DNA of 47,407 nucleotides. It comes from Gammaproteobacteria bacterium (GTDB lineage: Bacteria > Pseudomonadota > Gammaproteobacteria > Steroidobacterales > Rariloculaceae). Position numbers and translations under genes: made by a program. The notes beneath the pieces are model-generated. The model was not told the origin of the DNA. It saw only the letters and a program-made list of their open reading frames with translations, and made no database searches. The first letter of the stretch is position 1; each line of letters opens with the position of its first letter. Below are positions 33,079 to 41,043 of this stretch, piece by piece. The DNA lies in the NCBI GenBank assembly GCA_022820625.1, contig JAJEFE010000057.1, positions 1 to 47,407 of the forward strand, read 5' to 3'.

Positions 33079-34476
33079 TTACACCATCTCCAGGTACCGG
33101 GCGACCTCCCAATCGGTGACCCCGTCCGCGTCCGCGCCCTCCGTCGCCTCGGCGAAGCACCGGCACTCGATGCGGCGGCTGTGGGCGTAGAAGCGCACGA
33201 AGTCTTCGCCGAGGTACGCGTTGGCAACTTCGCTCGCCTCGAACAGGTCAAGCGCCTGCTCCATGGTTGCGGGCACCCGGCCGAGCGCGGGGTCCGCGTA
33301 GGCGTCCCCCAGGGTGGGCGGCGGCGGTTCGAGTTCGTTGTCGATGCCGTAGAGGCCCGCGGCGATGCAGGCGGCGAGCAGCAGGTAGGGATTGGCGTCG
33401 CCGCCGGCGGTGCGCTGCTCGATGCGGGTGAGCGACGGACTCTCCGTGACGCAGCGGATGGCGTTCGACTTGTTGTCGAACCCCCAGGACAGCATCATGC
33501 CGGTGGAGAAGTACGGGACGAAGCGGCGGTAGGCGTTGACCGTGGGCGCATACATCAGCGTGAAATCCGGCAGGGTGCGCACCACGCCGGCCACGAAGTG
33601 CCGCATGACCGGCGACATCCCCGTCTCCGACGATGACGAGTGAAAGGCGTTTTCTCCCTCCCGCCAGAGCGAGAAGTTCAGGTGGGTGCCGTTGCCGAAG
33701 CCATGCGGCGAGAGCTTGGCGATGAAGGTGGCGAACAGCTCCCCCGCCGCCGCCAGTTCCTTGACGCCGTGCTTGAACAGGAAGCCCTGATCCGCCGCGT
33801 CCAGGGCCGCCGCGGGTGCCAGGTTGATCTCCACTTGGCCGGGGCCCGCCTCCGCGTTCCAGGCCTCCACCGGCAGCCCGAAACCTTCAAGCGCGCGGCT
33901 CATGCCAGAGAGCCGTTCGTCGTGGATGCCCAGTGTGGTGAGGCGGTAGGCCTGGGGCGTGGACCACAGGGGCTTAAGGTTCCGATAACCCTTCTCCGCC
34001 ACGGACCCGTGGGTCTCGTCCAGCAGCATGAACTCCATCTCGATGGACGCCCTGCTCTCGAACCCCCGGTCGGCCAGCCGCCGGAGCAGCCGCTTCAGGG
34101 TGGCACGGGGCAGGTACTCCAGGATGCCCCGGCCGTCCACGTGCTCGAAGTCGCCCAACACCAGCCCCGTAGCCGGTTGCCAGGGCACGATGCGGGCGGT
34201 GGCGGGGTCCACGACCATGCGCGTGTCCGCATACCCTTCGTTCCAGGACGGCCACCAGCGGTCGTCGTTCTCAGGCGGCGGATGGGGCATGCCGGCGTAA
34301 TCCAGCATGACCATCAGGTTTGACATGCGCATGGGCGATGCTGCGCTCTCCAGCAGGCGGCGCGCCGGCACCTTCTTGCCCCGGGCTATGCCGTGCAGGT
34401 CGGGCACCGTCACCGACATCGCTTCCAGCTTATGTTCCCGGATGAATTGCTTTAGACTTTCGGGGTTGTCGCTCAC
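33079..34476 (-). CDS. Glutamine-synthetase-family ligase (gamma-glutamylpolyamine synthetase-like)
   Basis: GTG at 34476, with GAGG about seven bases before it, gives 465 aa. Upstream codons to 34683 are not similar to the family. Glutamine-synthetase landmarks are present: GLVLGDFEHVDGRG, IEMEFMLLDE with metal Glu residues, AEAGPGQVEINLAPA, LSPHGFGNGTHLNFSL with the ATP/metal His, and IEQRTAGGDANPYLLLAACI. The N-terminal part (VPDLHGIARGKKVPA) is that of PuuA-type and related GS-like ligases rather than GlnA. The reaction would be ATP-dependent gamma-glutamylation of an amine such as putrescine or spermidine. It is convergent with the FAD oxidoreductase and divergent from the M29-like gene at 34571, with a 94-bp promoter region between. 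Confidence 0.88.
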   Translation of the reverse strand: MSDNPESLKQFIREHKLEAMSVTVPDLHGIARGKKVPARRLLESAASPMRMSNLMVMLDYAGMPHPPPENDDRWWPSWNEGYADTRMVVDPATARIVPWQPATGLVLGDFEHVDGRGILEYLPRATLKRLLRRLADRGFESRASIEMEFMLLDETHGSVAEKGYRNLKPLWSTPQAYRLTTLGIHDERLSGMSRALEGFGLPVEAWNAEAGPGQVEINLAPAAALDAADQGFLFKHGVKELAAAGELFATFIAKLSPHGFGNGTHLNFSLWREGENAFHSSSSETGMSPVMRHFVAGVVRTLPDFTLMYAPTVNAYRRFVPYFSTGMMLSWGFDNKSNAIRCVTESPSLTRIEQRTAGGDANPYLLLAACIAAGLYGIDNELEPPPPTLGDAYADPALGRVPATMEQALDLFEASEVANAYLGEDFVRFYAHSRRIECRCFAEATEGADADGVTDWEVARYLEMV

Positions 34477-34570
34477 TGCGCCACCTCGCGACGGTTGAAT
34501 CGGGAATGCACACAGTATACGCACAGGCGAGCCTATTCGATCCACCAGGCGTCTGCCGGGAGCGATGTTC

Positions 34571-35671
34571 GTGAGCGACGCGCCCTTCGACATCCGCACC
34601 TTCATCGACGAGGTGTTCGCGCCGCAAGCGGGCGAACGGGTGCTGCTGCTGGTGGACGAGCCCACGGCGCAACACCCGCTCAATGCCGACTGGGAAGCGC
34701 GCTACGCACTCGCCGACGAATGGCACGGCGCCTTTTCCGAGCTCGGGGAGGAGCGGGGCTTCGAGGTGCTGCCGATTCTGCGCTTCCCGGCGGCAGCCGC
34801 TCACCACGCCCCCTTCCCGGCATTCGGCACCCTCGACGGCCGTCGCGTTTCCATCGACGACACCCTGGACGATGTCAGCCTAGCCATCGGCATGAACGAG
34901 GTTTCCATGACCTCGGGGCTGGCGATGGCGTCCATGCGCCGCCCGGGCGCCGCCAATTTTCGCGCCGCCAGCGCCCCGCTGCTGCGCAAGGACATGGAAG
35001 ACGCCTGCCTCGCCATCGACTACGCGGCCCTGCGCCAACGCTGCGAGGTGCTTAAGGCCCTGATCGAAAACGCGGTTGCCGCGGAAGTCGAATTCGCCAC
35101 CGGCGACCGCTGCCGGTTCGACCTGCGCCATCGACGCCCTGGCGTTGACAACGGCTACCTGCGCCGGGACAAGGAGGGCATTCCGCTGATCAACCTGCCG
35201 AGCGGCGAGGTCTGGATCACGCCCTACGAAGGGGAGGTCGCCGGCGACGTGCCGCGCACCGAGGGCGTCATTCCGGTCGCTCTCGACGACGGTTCGGTGG
35301 CGTCGTTCCGGGTGGAGGCGAACTGGGTGGTGGCGGTCGAGGGCGAGAATCCGGCGCGGGACCATTACCGGCGCATCTTCGATGTGGATCCCATGCGCCG
35401 CAACGTGGGCGAAATCGCGTTCGGCTGCAACCCGGGCGCACGGGTGTCCGGCCTCTACATCGAGGACGAGAAAGCCGGTTTCCACTGGGGGTTCGGCCGT
35501 AGCGACTTCCTCGGCGGCACCGTCGGGCCGGCCCAATTCCTGAACGAGAGCACCGTCATGCACGTCGACAACCCCTACGCCCGGGACTGCCCGATCACCG
35601 TCTCCGCCGACCTGATCGATGCCGCGGGCGGACGCACGACAGTCCTTCAATCCGGCAACTACGTGATCTAG
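34571..35671 (+). CDS. M29 aminopeptidase / NicX-like metalloprotein
   Basis: Start choice: GTG 34571 has GGGAG eight bases upstream, while ATG 34565 has only two bases of spacing, so GTG is preferred (366 aa). The C-terminal half shows NLPSGEVWITPYEGEVAGDV, then VGEIAFGCNPGARVSGLYIE with Glu, EKAGFHWGFGRSDFLGG with His, and STVMHVDNPYA with His and Asp. That spacing of Glu, Glu, His, His and Asp resembles M29 aminopeptidases and 2,5-dihydroxypyridine dioxygenase (NicX), which share the fold. The N-terminal half is less conserved. Either a peptidase or a ring-cleavage dioxygenase is possible. It lies 18 bp before the P450 gene, so the two are co-transcribed. Confidence 0.72.
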   Translation: MSDAPFDIRTFIDEVFAPQAGERVLLLVDEPTAQHPLNADWEARYALADEWHGAFSELGEERGFEVLPILRFPAAAAHHAPFPAFGTLDGRRVSIDDTLDDVSLAIGMNEVSMTSGLAMASMRRPGAANFRAASAPLLRKDMEDACLAIDYAALRQRCEVLKALIENAVAAEVEFATGDRCRFDLRHRRPGVDNGYLRRDKEGIPLINLPSGEVWITPYEGEVAGDVPRTEGVIPVALDDGSVASFRVEANWVVAVEGENPARDHYRRIFDVDPMRRNVGEIAFGCNPGARVSGLYIEDEKAGFHWGFGRSDFLGGTVGPAQFLNESTVMHVDNPYARDCPITVSADLIDAAGGRTTVLQSGNYVI

Positions 35672-35689
35672 CGTGCGGTCCTTTTCGCA

Positions 35690-36883
35690 ATGAGTTCCTC
35701 TGGAAAGTGCCCGCTGACCGCCGATTGGCAACCCTACGACCCGTCGTTTCGCAAGGATCCCTTTCCCATCTACGAACGGTTCCGCAGCGAATGCCCGGTG
35801 GGCTGGGTCGATGCCCATGACGGATTCTGGGCCGTGTCCCGCTACGAGGATGTGTTCCGTGTTGCCCTAGATCCGGAAACCTTTTGTTCCTCAAAAGGCA
35901 TCGCCATACCGCCCATGGAGTACGACGGCCGCGCCCTGCCCATGGAATCGGACCCGCCCGAGCATACCGCCCTGCGCAGCATTCTTGCCCGGGAACTCTC
36001 GCGCAAGGCCGTAGCCGCCCGGGAGCCCATGCTGCGCGGTGCGGCGCGCAGGCTGCTCGCGGAACTCTCCGAAGCCGGCGCGGCGGATTTCAGCGAGCAG
36101 TTCGCCAAGCTGCTGCCCACCACCGTCATCTGCAAGCTGCTCGGCATCGAGGGAGACGCGGCGCAGATGCGCGACCTGCAGGAGTGGACCGAGGAGATCG
36201 TTTACGAGCGCAAGGACGCCGCATCCGCCCGGCGCGCCTCCGACAGCATCGTGGCGTTCTTCAACGAACTTATCCCGCACCGCCGGGAGAACCCAGGGTC
36301 CGACTTCATCAGCAGGCTGCTCGCTGCCGAGGTCGACGGCGCCCCCCTCTCCCCCCGGCAGGTGATGGACTTCTGCTGGTTCCTGCTGATCGCCGGGCTC
36401 GACAACACCGCCTTCACAATCCGCAACCTGCTGCTGCAGATCAGCGCCAGCGATGCCCTGCGGGACCGGCTGATACGCGAACCGGCACGGATCGCCGAGG
36501 CCGTGGAGGAAGTGTTGCGCCTCTATTCGCCGGTATGGGGAATCGCCCGCACCGCCACCCGGAATACGGAAGTGGGCGGCCATCCCATAGCCGCAGGCGA
36601 GCGGGTGATGATGCTGTTCGCCTCCGCCGACCGGGACGGCGAGCAGTTCCCCGAACCCGACCGCTTCGTCCTCGGCCGCGAACCCAACCGGCATCTTGCA
36701 TTCGGTGTCGGCAAGCACCGCTGCCTGGGCCTGCACCTAGCCCGGCTCGAGATCCGGGTCGCCGTGGAGGAAGTGCTGCGCCACCTGCCGGACTACCGGG
36801 TCGCCGGCGAGGTGGACTGGAACGGCATGGGCCCGCTACCGGTGACCTACACCCCAAGAGCCATCGATCCAGACACCGTGTAG
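35690..36883 (+). CDS. Cytochrome P450
   Basis: The 397-aa soluble P450 has the heme-binding loop HLAFGVGKHRCLGLHLAR, with C345 as the proximal thiolate. The ExxR motif is in EAVEEVLRLYSPVWGIAR, and the I-helix reads FLLIAGLDNTAFTI. In the I-helix the acid D238 is kept, but N239 stands where most P450s have the proton-relay threonine; T240 follows. An Asn at this place is known from P450cin (CYP176A1). The reaction is probably hydroxylation of a small hydrophobic compound. No ferredoxin or reductase gene is in the window, so redox partners are elsewhere. The gene follows the M29/NicX-like gene closely, and its stop abuts a 12-bp palindrome (GCTCCCGGGAGC). Confidence 0.93.
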   Translation: MSSSGKCPLTADWQPYDPSFRKDPFPIYERFRSECPVGWVDAHDGFWAVSRYEDVFRVALDPETFCSSKGIAIPPMEYDGRALPMESDPPEHTALRSILARELSRKAVAAREPMLRGAARRLLAELSEAGAADFSEQFAKLLPTTVICKLLGIEGDAAQMRDLQEWTEEIVYERKDAASARRASDSIVAFFNELIPHRRENPGSDFISRLLAAEVDGAPLSPRQVMDFCWFLLIAGLDNTAFTIRNLLLQISASDALRDRLIREPARIAEAVEEVLRLYSPVWGIARTATRNTEVGGHPIAAGERVMMLFASADRDGEQFPEPDRFVLGREPNRHLAFGVGKHRCLGLHLARLEIRVAVEEVLRHLPDYRVAGEVDWNGMGPLPVTYTPRAIDPDTV

Positions 36884-36916
36884 CTCCCGGGAGCCTGCCC
36901 CTTCCATGGGACAAAT

Positions 36917-37247
36917 TTCCAAGCCACTGAGTCCAACGCGGGTTCGAGCGCCCAGTTCGAGGGCGGGACGCCCTCGAGCCGACCTTTGTTCGAGGGTAAT
37001 CCCCCGGCTCGAGGGCATCTTGCCCTCGGCGGCGCGAAGCGCCGTGATGCCACGAGACGAATCGCCCTCGGGAAAGCGCTTATTCCCTGCACGTCCGCGG
37101 CTCGCCGCATGTCCGCGCCTCCGCGCCGCGGAGCTGTTGGCTCGCATGGAACTCTCTTCCAAGTGGTTGAGTCCAACGTGGGTACCGGTGGCCAGTTCGA
37201 GGGCAAGATGCCCTCGCACCGACCTTCTTTCGACGTGATTCCCCCGG
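36917..37247. repeat. Palindromic REP-like repeats with a 91-bp direct repeat
   Basis: The 445-bp gap 36884-37328 holds no gene. Bases 36917-37007 and 37157-37247 are two related copies aligned without gaps at an exact 240-bp offset. They share TTCCAAG, GAGTCCAACG, GCCAGTTCGAGGGC, CCGACCTT and ATTCCCCCGG-like segments. Three hairpins with the 7-bp stem CGAGGGC/GCCCTCG lie here: 36958-36976 (loop GGGAC), 37010-37028 (loop ATCTT) and 37198-37216 (loop AAGAT). A variant at 37250-37285 puts a nested CGAACT/AGTTCG hairpin in a longer loop. Open frames through this block read as repetitive Arg/Pro/Ser peptides and are not genes. The same hairpins occur at 17661-17728 and 20229-20284. Confidence 0.8.
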
Positions 37248-37328
37248 AGACAAGGGCATCAACGAACTTTAGTTCGCGCCCTCGATTAGAACGCCGGGAG
37301 CGGTTCTCGAGCCGCGGATCGGAGGACC

Positions 37329-38093
37329 TCAGGCCCCCGCATTGGCAAGGCGCTCGGTTGCGGCACGGACCAGGTCGTCGAACAGTTCCTGATCGCGAGG
37401 CGGCGGCAGCTTCTCCGGGTGCCACTGCACGGCGACGAGATATCCCGGGCCCTCGGATTCGATCGCCTCGACGACGCCGTCCGGCGCCCAGGCCACCGCC
37501 CGGAAGCCCGGCGCCAGTTCGCTGATGGCTTGGTGATGCGTGGAATTCACCCGGCGCGGCCCAGCCCCCAGAATGCGCGCGAGTTCGCTTCCGGGCGCCA
37601 GATCCAGGTCGTGGCGTTGAGCGATGATCTCATCGAGCACTTCCGGGCGCGGCGGGTGGCAATCGCTCCGGCCGAGCATGTCCTGGTGCAGGTTGCCGCC
37701 ATAAGCCACGTTGACGATCTGCGCGCCGCGGCAGATGCCGAGCACCGGAACCTCCCGGGCCACGGCCCGCTTCAGCAGTCCGATCTCGCCGAGGTCGACG
37801 GGCAGGTCCGCGTCCACCGAGACGCCCTCGTCGGGCGCACCGTAGGCTTCGGGATGCACATCGTCGCCGCCGCTCAAAATAAGCCCGTCGATGCTCCGCG
37901 CCGCCGCGCCGGCCTCCTCGACGCGCAACTGCGGCAGCAACACCGGCACGCCGCCGGCCTCCCGCACGCGCCGTGCGTAACTGATGTCGAGAAAGAAGGC
38001 ATCCATCTCGCTCGAGTACAGTTCGATCGTGCGCCGCATGCAGGTGATGCCGATCACCGGCTTGCGGGGGCTTGGGTTGACATCGGCACTCAT
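37329..38093 (-). CDS. C26 gamma-glutamyl hydrolase (PuuD-like class I glutamine amidotransferase)
   Basis: ATG at 38093 gives 254 aa, the usual length for PuuD-type gamma-glutamyl-gamma-aminobutyrate hydrolases. The N-terminus is KPVIGITCMRRTI, followed by GLILSGGDDVHPEAYG. The nucleophile elbow is PVLGICRGAQIVNVAYGG with C121, then NSTHHQAISEL. The catalytic dyad is completed in LVAVQWHPEKL (H225). It cleaves gamma-glutamyl amides in the cytoplasm. Together with the synthetase-like gene at 33079 it supports a gamma-glutamylated amine pathway. The codons before 38093 lack a ribosome-binding site and similarity. It lies alone between the repeat block and the TonB receptor gene, on the receptor's strand. 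Confidence 0.88.
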   Translation of the reverse strand: MSADVNPSPRKPVIGITCMRRTIELYSSEMDAFFLDISYARRVREAGGVPVLLPQLRVEEAGAAARSIDGLILSGGDDVHPEAYGAPDEGVSVDADLPVDLGEIGLLKRAVAREVPVLGICRGAQIVNVAYGGNLHQDMLGRSDCHPPRPEVLDEIIAQRHDLDLAPGSELARILGAGPRRVNSTHHQAISELAPGFRAVAWAPDGVVEAIESEGPGYLVAVQWHPEKLPPPRDQELFDDLVRAATERLANAGA

Positions 38094-38410
38094 GGGGGCA
38101 GGGACTGTGCGTTGTCGCGCGCCGCTTTGCAAGATTGTCGTTTACCGGGTCGTTTACCGGGTCGATCTGCGCCGCTTTGCCGAGCGCCCGTGCGCGATCC
38201 CGGCAAACCGATTCGATGGCGACCGATCGGCGTTGCGCGACGTGACAACTGCGGCACCCGGCATTGCCGGGTCTCGGGTCATGGCGAGTGCCACCGGTGC
38301 CCTTAGCGCGTCATGCTCGGCGTTCGCCACCGTTTGTTTCTGGAAAGTGGCGCAACTAACATGGTGGCCGCTGCGGCGACTTGGTGGACTGCACGATGGC
38401 CGCCTGACCG
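38094..38410. other. Gene-free stretch with short direct repeats
   Basis: I see no gene in these 317 bp. GTCGTTTACCGG occurs twice in tandem (38137-38148, 38149-38160). A 12-bp direct repeat GCGCCGCTTTGC flanks that pair (38119-38130 and 38169-38180). ACCCGGCA-T-TGCCGGGT around 38259-38275 is a palindrome without a T-run. The stretch follows the receptor's 3' end and precedes the C26 gene on the same strand. Confidence 0.4.
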
Positions 38411-40960
38411 CTACAACGACCAGGTTGTCCTTATGCCGATCGTCCTCGGGCGCGCCACGTACTCCCCGTAGCTGGCGTTGAGCACATCGCCGCCCCAAGT
38501 CACCTGTCGTACCGCACCCACGCCGCGGGATTCGAATAGGTTCTCGACGAACAGCGTGACCGCCACCTTGTCGTTGCCGAGCGAGTAGGAGGTATTGACC
38601 AACGCGTAGCCGCCCATTTGCACCGACGAGAGGACCGCGCCCCCTGTCGCGCCCCGTCCGGTCGACGGAAGATTGTTCCAGGCGTTGCTGCGGTAATACA
38701 GATTGACGTTCAGGTTGCCGTCCCACTCGCCGAGGACGCCGGGCTGGCGCCAGTCAATCGATGCGGTGATGCTGTGCTTGGGCACGCCGGGAAGGCGGTC
38801 GCCCTTGACGCCGATCAATGGCCTGCCGGTTGCCGGAATCAGGAAGTCCTTCGCCAACTGCGCGTCCACATAGGCATAGCCCAGACTATAGGCCAGGTTT
38901 TCGGACAGTTCCCCGTTGGCCTCCACCTCGAATCCCCAAACCTCCGCCGAATCGGCATTGACCACCGCATACCAGTTGCCCGAGGGGGTCAGGCCCTCAA
39001 TCTGCGGGTTCCGCCAGTCGGAATAGAAGAGGCTCGCCGTGAACGACATGGCCGCCAATTCGCCGCGCAGACCGACTTCGTAGCTCTTCACCTTGTCCGG
39101 ATCGAAGGTCAGGAAGGACGGAAGCTCCGCAAAAATGCCCGTGGTGGGCACCGCGTTCGACCCGCCGCGCCGGAATCCCTCCGCATAGTTCAGATAGCCG
39201 AGCAGTTGCTCCGAAAAGCGGAAATTGGTCGACAGCCGCAGCACGACGTCCTTGTGGACTTCGTTGGTGGAGTTTGAGTGACGGCCCCGCGGATCCGCGA
39301 AGTCCTCGCTGCAGTAGAAGTTGCAGGAATACAGGAGCGAGTGCGCATCGGCAGCGAATTCCTGGCGGAAAACTCGTATGCCCCCGGCGATCTCCCAACG
39401 GTCGGTTATGCTGAAGTCGCCATCCACGAACCCGGAAACCTCCTCGAATTCCGTATCGCGGATGTACTCCCAGATGAGGTCGTCCGGGACGCCCTCGGCA
39501 TCGGGAAAGATTGGCGGCCGAAACGGCCAGAAGTGTCCCACCGCATCGGAATAGGCGGTTATTCCGGGCAGCCAGAGTTCGTTCATGAAACTCTGGTCCT
39601 GCTTGGTATAGAAGCCGCCAACCATCCAGTTGAACCGTTCGTCGCCATTCGAGGTCAGCCGCGCCTCGAGGACATCGCCGTCGGTCTCACCGAAGTAGAA
39701 CGAGGTGCCCTGCAGCCTTGGCGGCTCCGCGAACCCGTAAGGGGCGAAGTAGAAGGTGCCGACATAGCCGCGCGCCACGTCGGTCCAGTCGCCGGTGGTG
39801 TCGACATCGTCCCGGTAGGTCGATGCATTGACCGCCAGGGTCGCGAAGCCGAAATCGGATTCGATGTCCAGCGCACCGAGTTCCAGTTCCCGCTCCACCG
39901 GATACAGGATGCGGCCCGTGCTCTCGTATTGGTCGAGTCCGGCGAATTGCGGGTTGTCCAGGGCCCGGCTGTCCGACGCGTAGTCCTGCAGGTCGTAGGT
40001 CAGTTCCAGCGAGAACCGCTCACCCCCCTCCACGCGAATTTTTGCGCGCAGGTAGTCCATCTCCGCGTCGTTGACATCGTCCTTGGTCTCGAAGGTCTCC
40101 GGGTCCGACGGGAGGTTGCCCAGGGGCACCGCCGGCTTGGAATATTCCGGCCCGGGTGCGGCGACGTTGGGCCCGTCCAGCGCAATCAGGCGACGCTCGT
40201 CGATGAAACCGGCACGCTGGTTGCGACCCACCACGAAACGAGCCCCGAACGATTCACTGGCCGCCCAGTTGAATATTCCTTCGGCATCGTAATTGACATC
40301 GTCGGCCTTTCTTGTCGAAGACACCGCGCCGGAAAAGCGCGCGTAATTGCGGGTCAGGTCCGGCGAGGCGGGAACGATCTGTATCGTCCCGGCCATGGAG
40401 CCCGATCCGTAAAGCGTCCCGTGCGGCCCCCTGAGCACTTCGATGCGCTCGATATCGGCCATGTTGAACCCAATCGGCAAGAGCGTGTTGCCGTAGTAGG
40501 TCGAAATGGTGGGCGGTGCGATATTGGGGGACAAATCGCGAATCTGATTGAGGTTCATGCCCCGCAGGATCGGCAACGCGCCTCCCCAGCCGCTTCTGCC
40601 CGGATCGAAATTGGCTTGGGCGAACCCCGGCACGACGCGTCCGAGATCGGCGAAGGTCTCGACACCTCGGCTCTTCAGGATCTCACCGTCGTAAGCGGTC
40701 AGGTTGGAGGGCACTTCTGTCAGTGGCACACTACGCCGCATCGCCGTCACGATGATCTCTTCGATTTCGGAGCCGTTGTCCTGAGCCAGGGCCGATGCCG
40801 CGGTCATCAACGCGGTTCCGCCCAGGACGGCGGGACGGAATACGGAGTTCTTGCGTGCGGCTCGCAGTTTCTGCCTCGCTCTCGCCTTTCTCGACGGTGC
40901 CGCCCTTTTTGCCGTCCGGCTCCTGTTCCTTCTTGCCATGGCCTTGGCGTTTCTTGCCAT
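38411..40960 (-). CDS. TonB-dependent receptor with an arginine-rich N-terminal extension
   Basis: ATG at 40960 with GGGAG seven bases upstream gives 849 aa. The first 43 residues carry about 17 Arg or Lys, followed by the hydrophobic stretch PAVLGGTALMTAASALAQ and then the TonB-box region IEEIIVTAMRRSVPLTEVP. The plug shows FADLGRVVPGFAQANFDPGR, ILRGMNLNQIRDL and IERIEVLRGPHGTLYGSGSM. Barrel landmarks include YLNYAEGFRRGGSNAVPTTG and the closing VTLFVENLFESRG. Such a basic n-region is far longer than normal for Sec signals; the true translation start could be later, but no ATG with a ribosome-binding site lies closer to the hydrophobic core. A TetR regulator lies 83 bp upstream on the same strand and probably controls it. 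Confidence 0.9.
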   Translation of the reverse strand: MARNAKAMARRNRSRTAKRAAPSRKARARQKLRAARKNSVFRPAVLGGTALMTAASALAQDNGSEIEEIIVTAMRRSVPLTEVPSNLTAYDGEILKSRGVETFADLGRVVPGFAQANFDPGRSGWGGALPILRGMNLNQIRDLSPNIAPPTISTYYGNTLLPIGFNMADIERIEVLRGPHGTLYGSGSMAGTIQIVPASPDLTRNYARFSGAVSSTRKADDVNYDAEGIFNWAASESFGARFVVGRNQRAGFIDERRLIALDGPNVAAPGPEYSKPAVPLGNLPSDPETFETKDDVNDAEMDYLRAKIRVEGGERFSLELTYDLQDYASDSRALDNPQFAGLDQYESTGRILYPVERELELGALDIESDFGFATLAVNASTYRDDVDTTGDWTDVARGYVGTFYFAPYGFAEPPRLQGTSFYFGETDGDVLEARLTSNGDERFNWMVGGFYTKQDQSFMNELWLPGITAYSDAVGHFWPFRPPIFPDAEGVPDDLIWEYIRDTEFEEVSGFVDGDFSITDRWEIAGGIRVFRQEFAADAHSLLYSCNFYCSEDFADPRGRHSNSTNEVHKDVVLRLSTNFRFSEQLLGYLNYAEGFRRGGSNAVPTTGIFAELPSFLTFDPDKVKSYEVGLRGELAAMSFTASLFYSDWRNPQIEGLTPSGNWYAVVNADSAEVWGFEVEANGELSENLAYSLGYAYVDAQLAKDFLIPATGRPLIGVKGDRLPGVPKHSITASIDWRQPGVLGEWDGNLNVNLYYRSNAWNNLPSTGRGATGGAVLSSVQMGGYALVNTSYSLGNDKVAVTLFVENLFESRGVGAVRQVTWGGDVLNASYGEYVARPRTIGIRTTWSL

Positions 40961-41043
40961 TTCGCTTCTCCCTTGGTTCCTGAATGTTCTCCTTGTCCAA
41001 GGCACGGTTCCCAACGCTGCGCATCAGGAGTCGTGCAGTTCGC

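Noticed and set aside
36958..37216. CRISPR array
   Set aside because: The repeats are palindromes of unequal spacing with two loop types and repeated flanks, not unique spacers; there are no cas genes.
36884..37328. Open frames rich in Arg, Ser and Pro in the repeat block
   Set aside because: They are translations of the palindromic repeats, appear on both strands, and lack ribosome-binding sites.
38259..38275. Terminator for the TonB receptor
   Set aside because: The palindrome ACCCGGCA-T-TGCCGGGT has almost no loop and no T-run.
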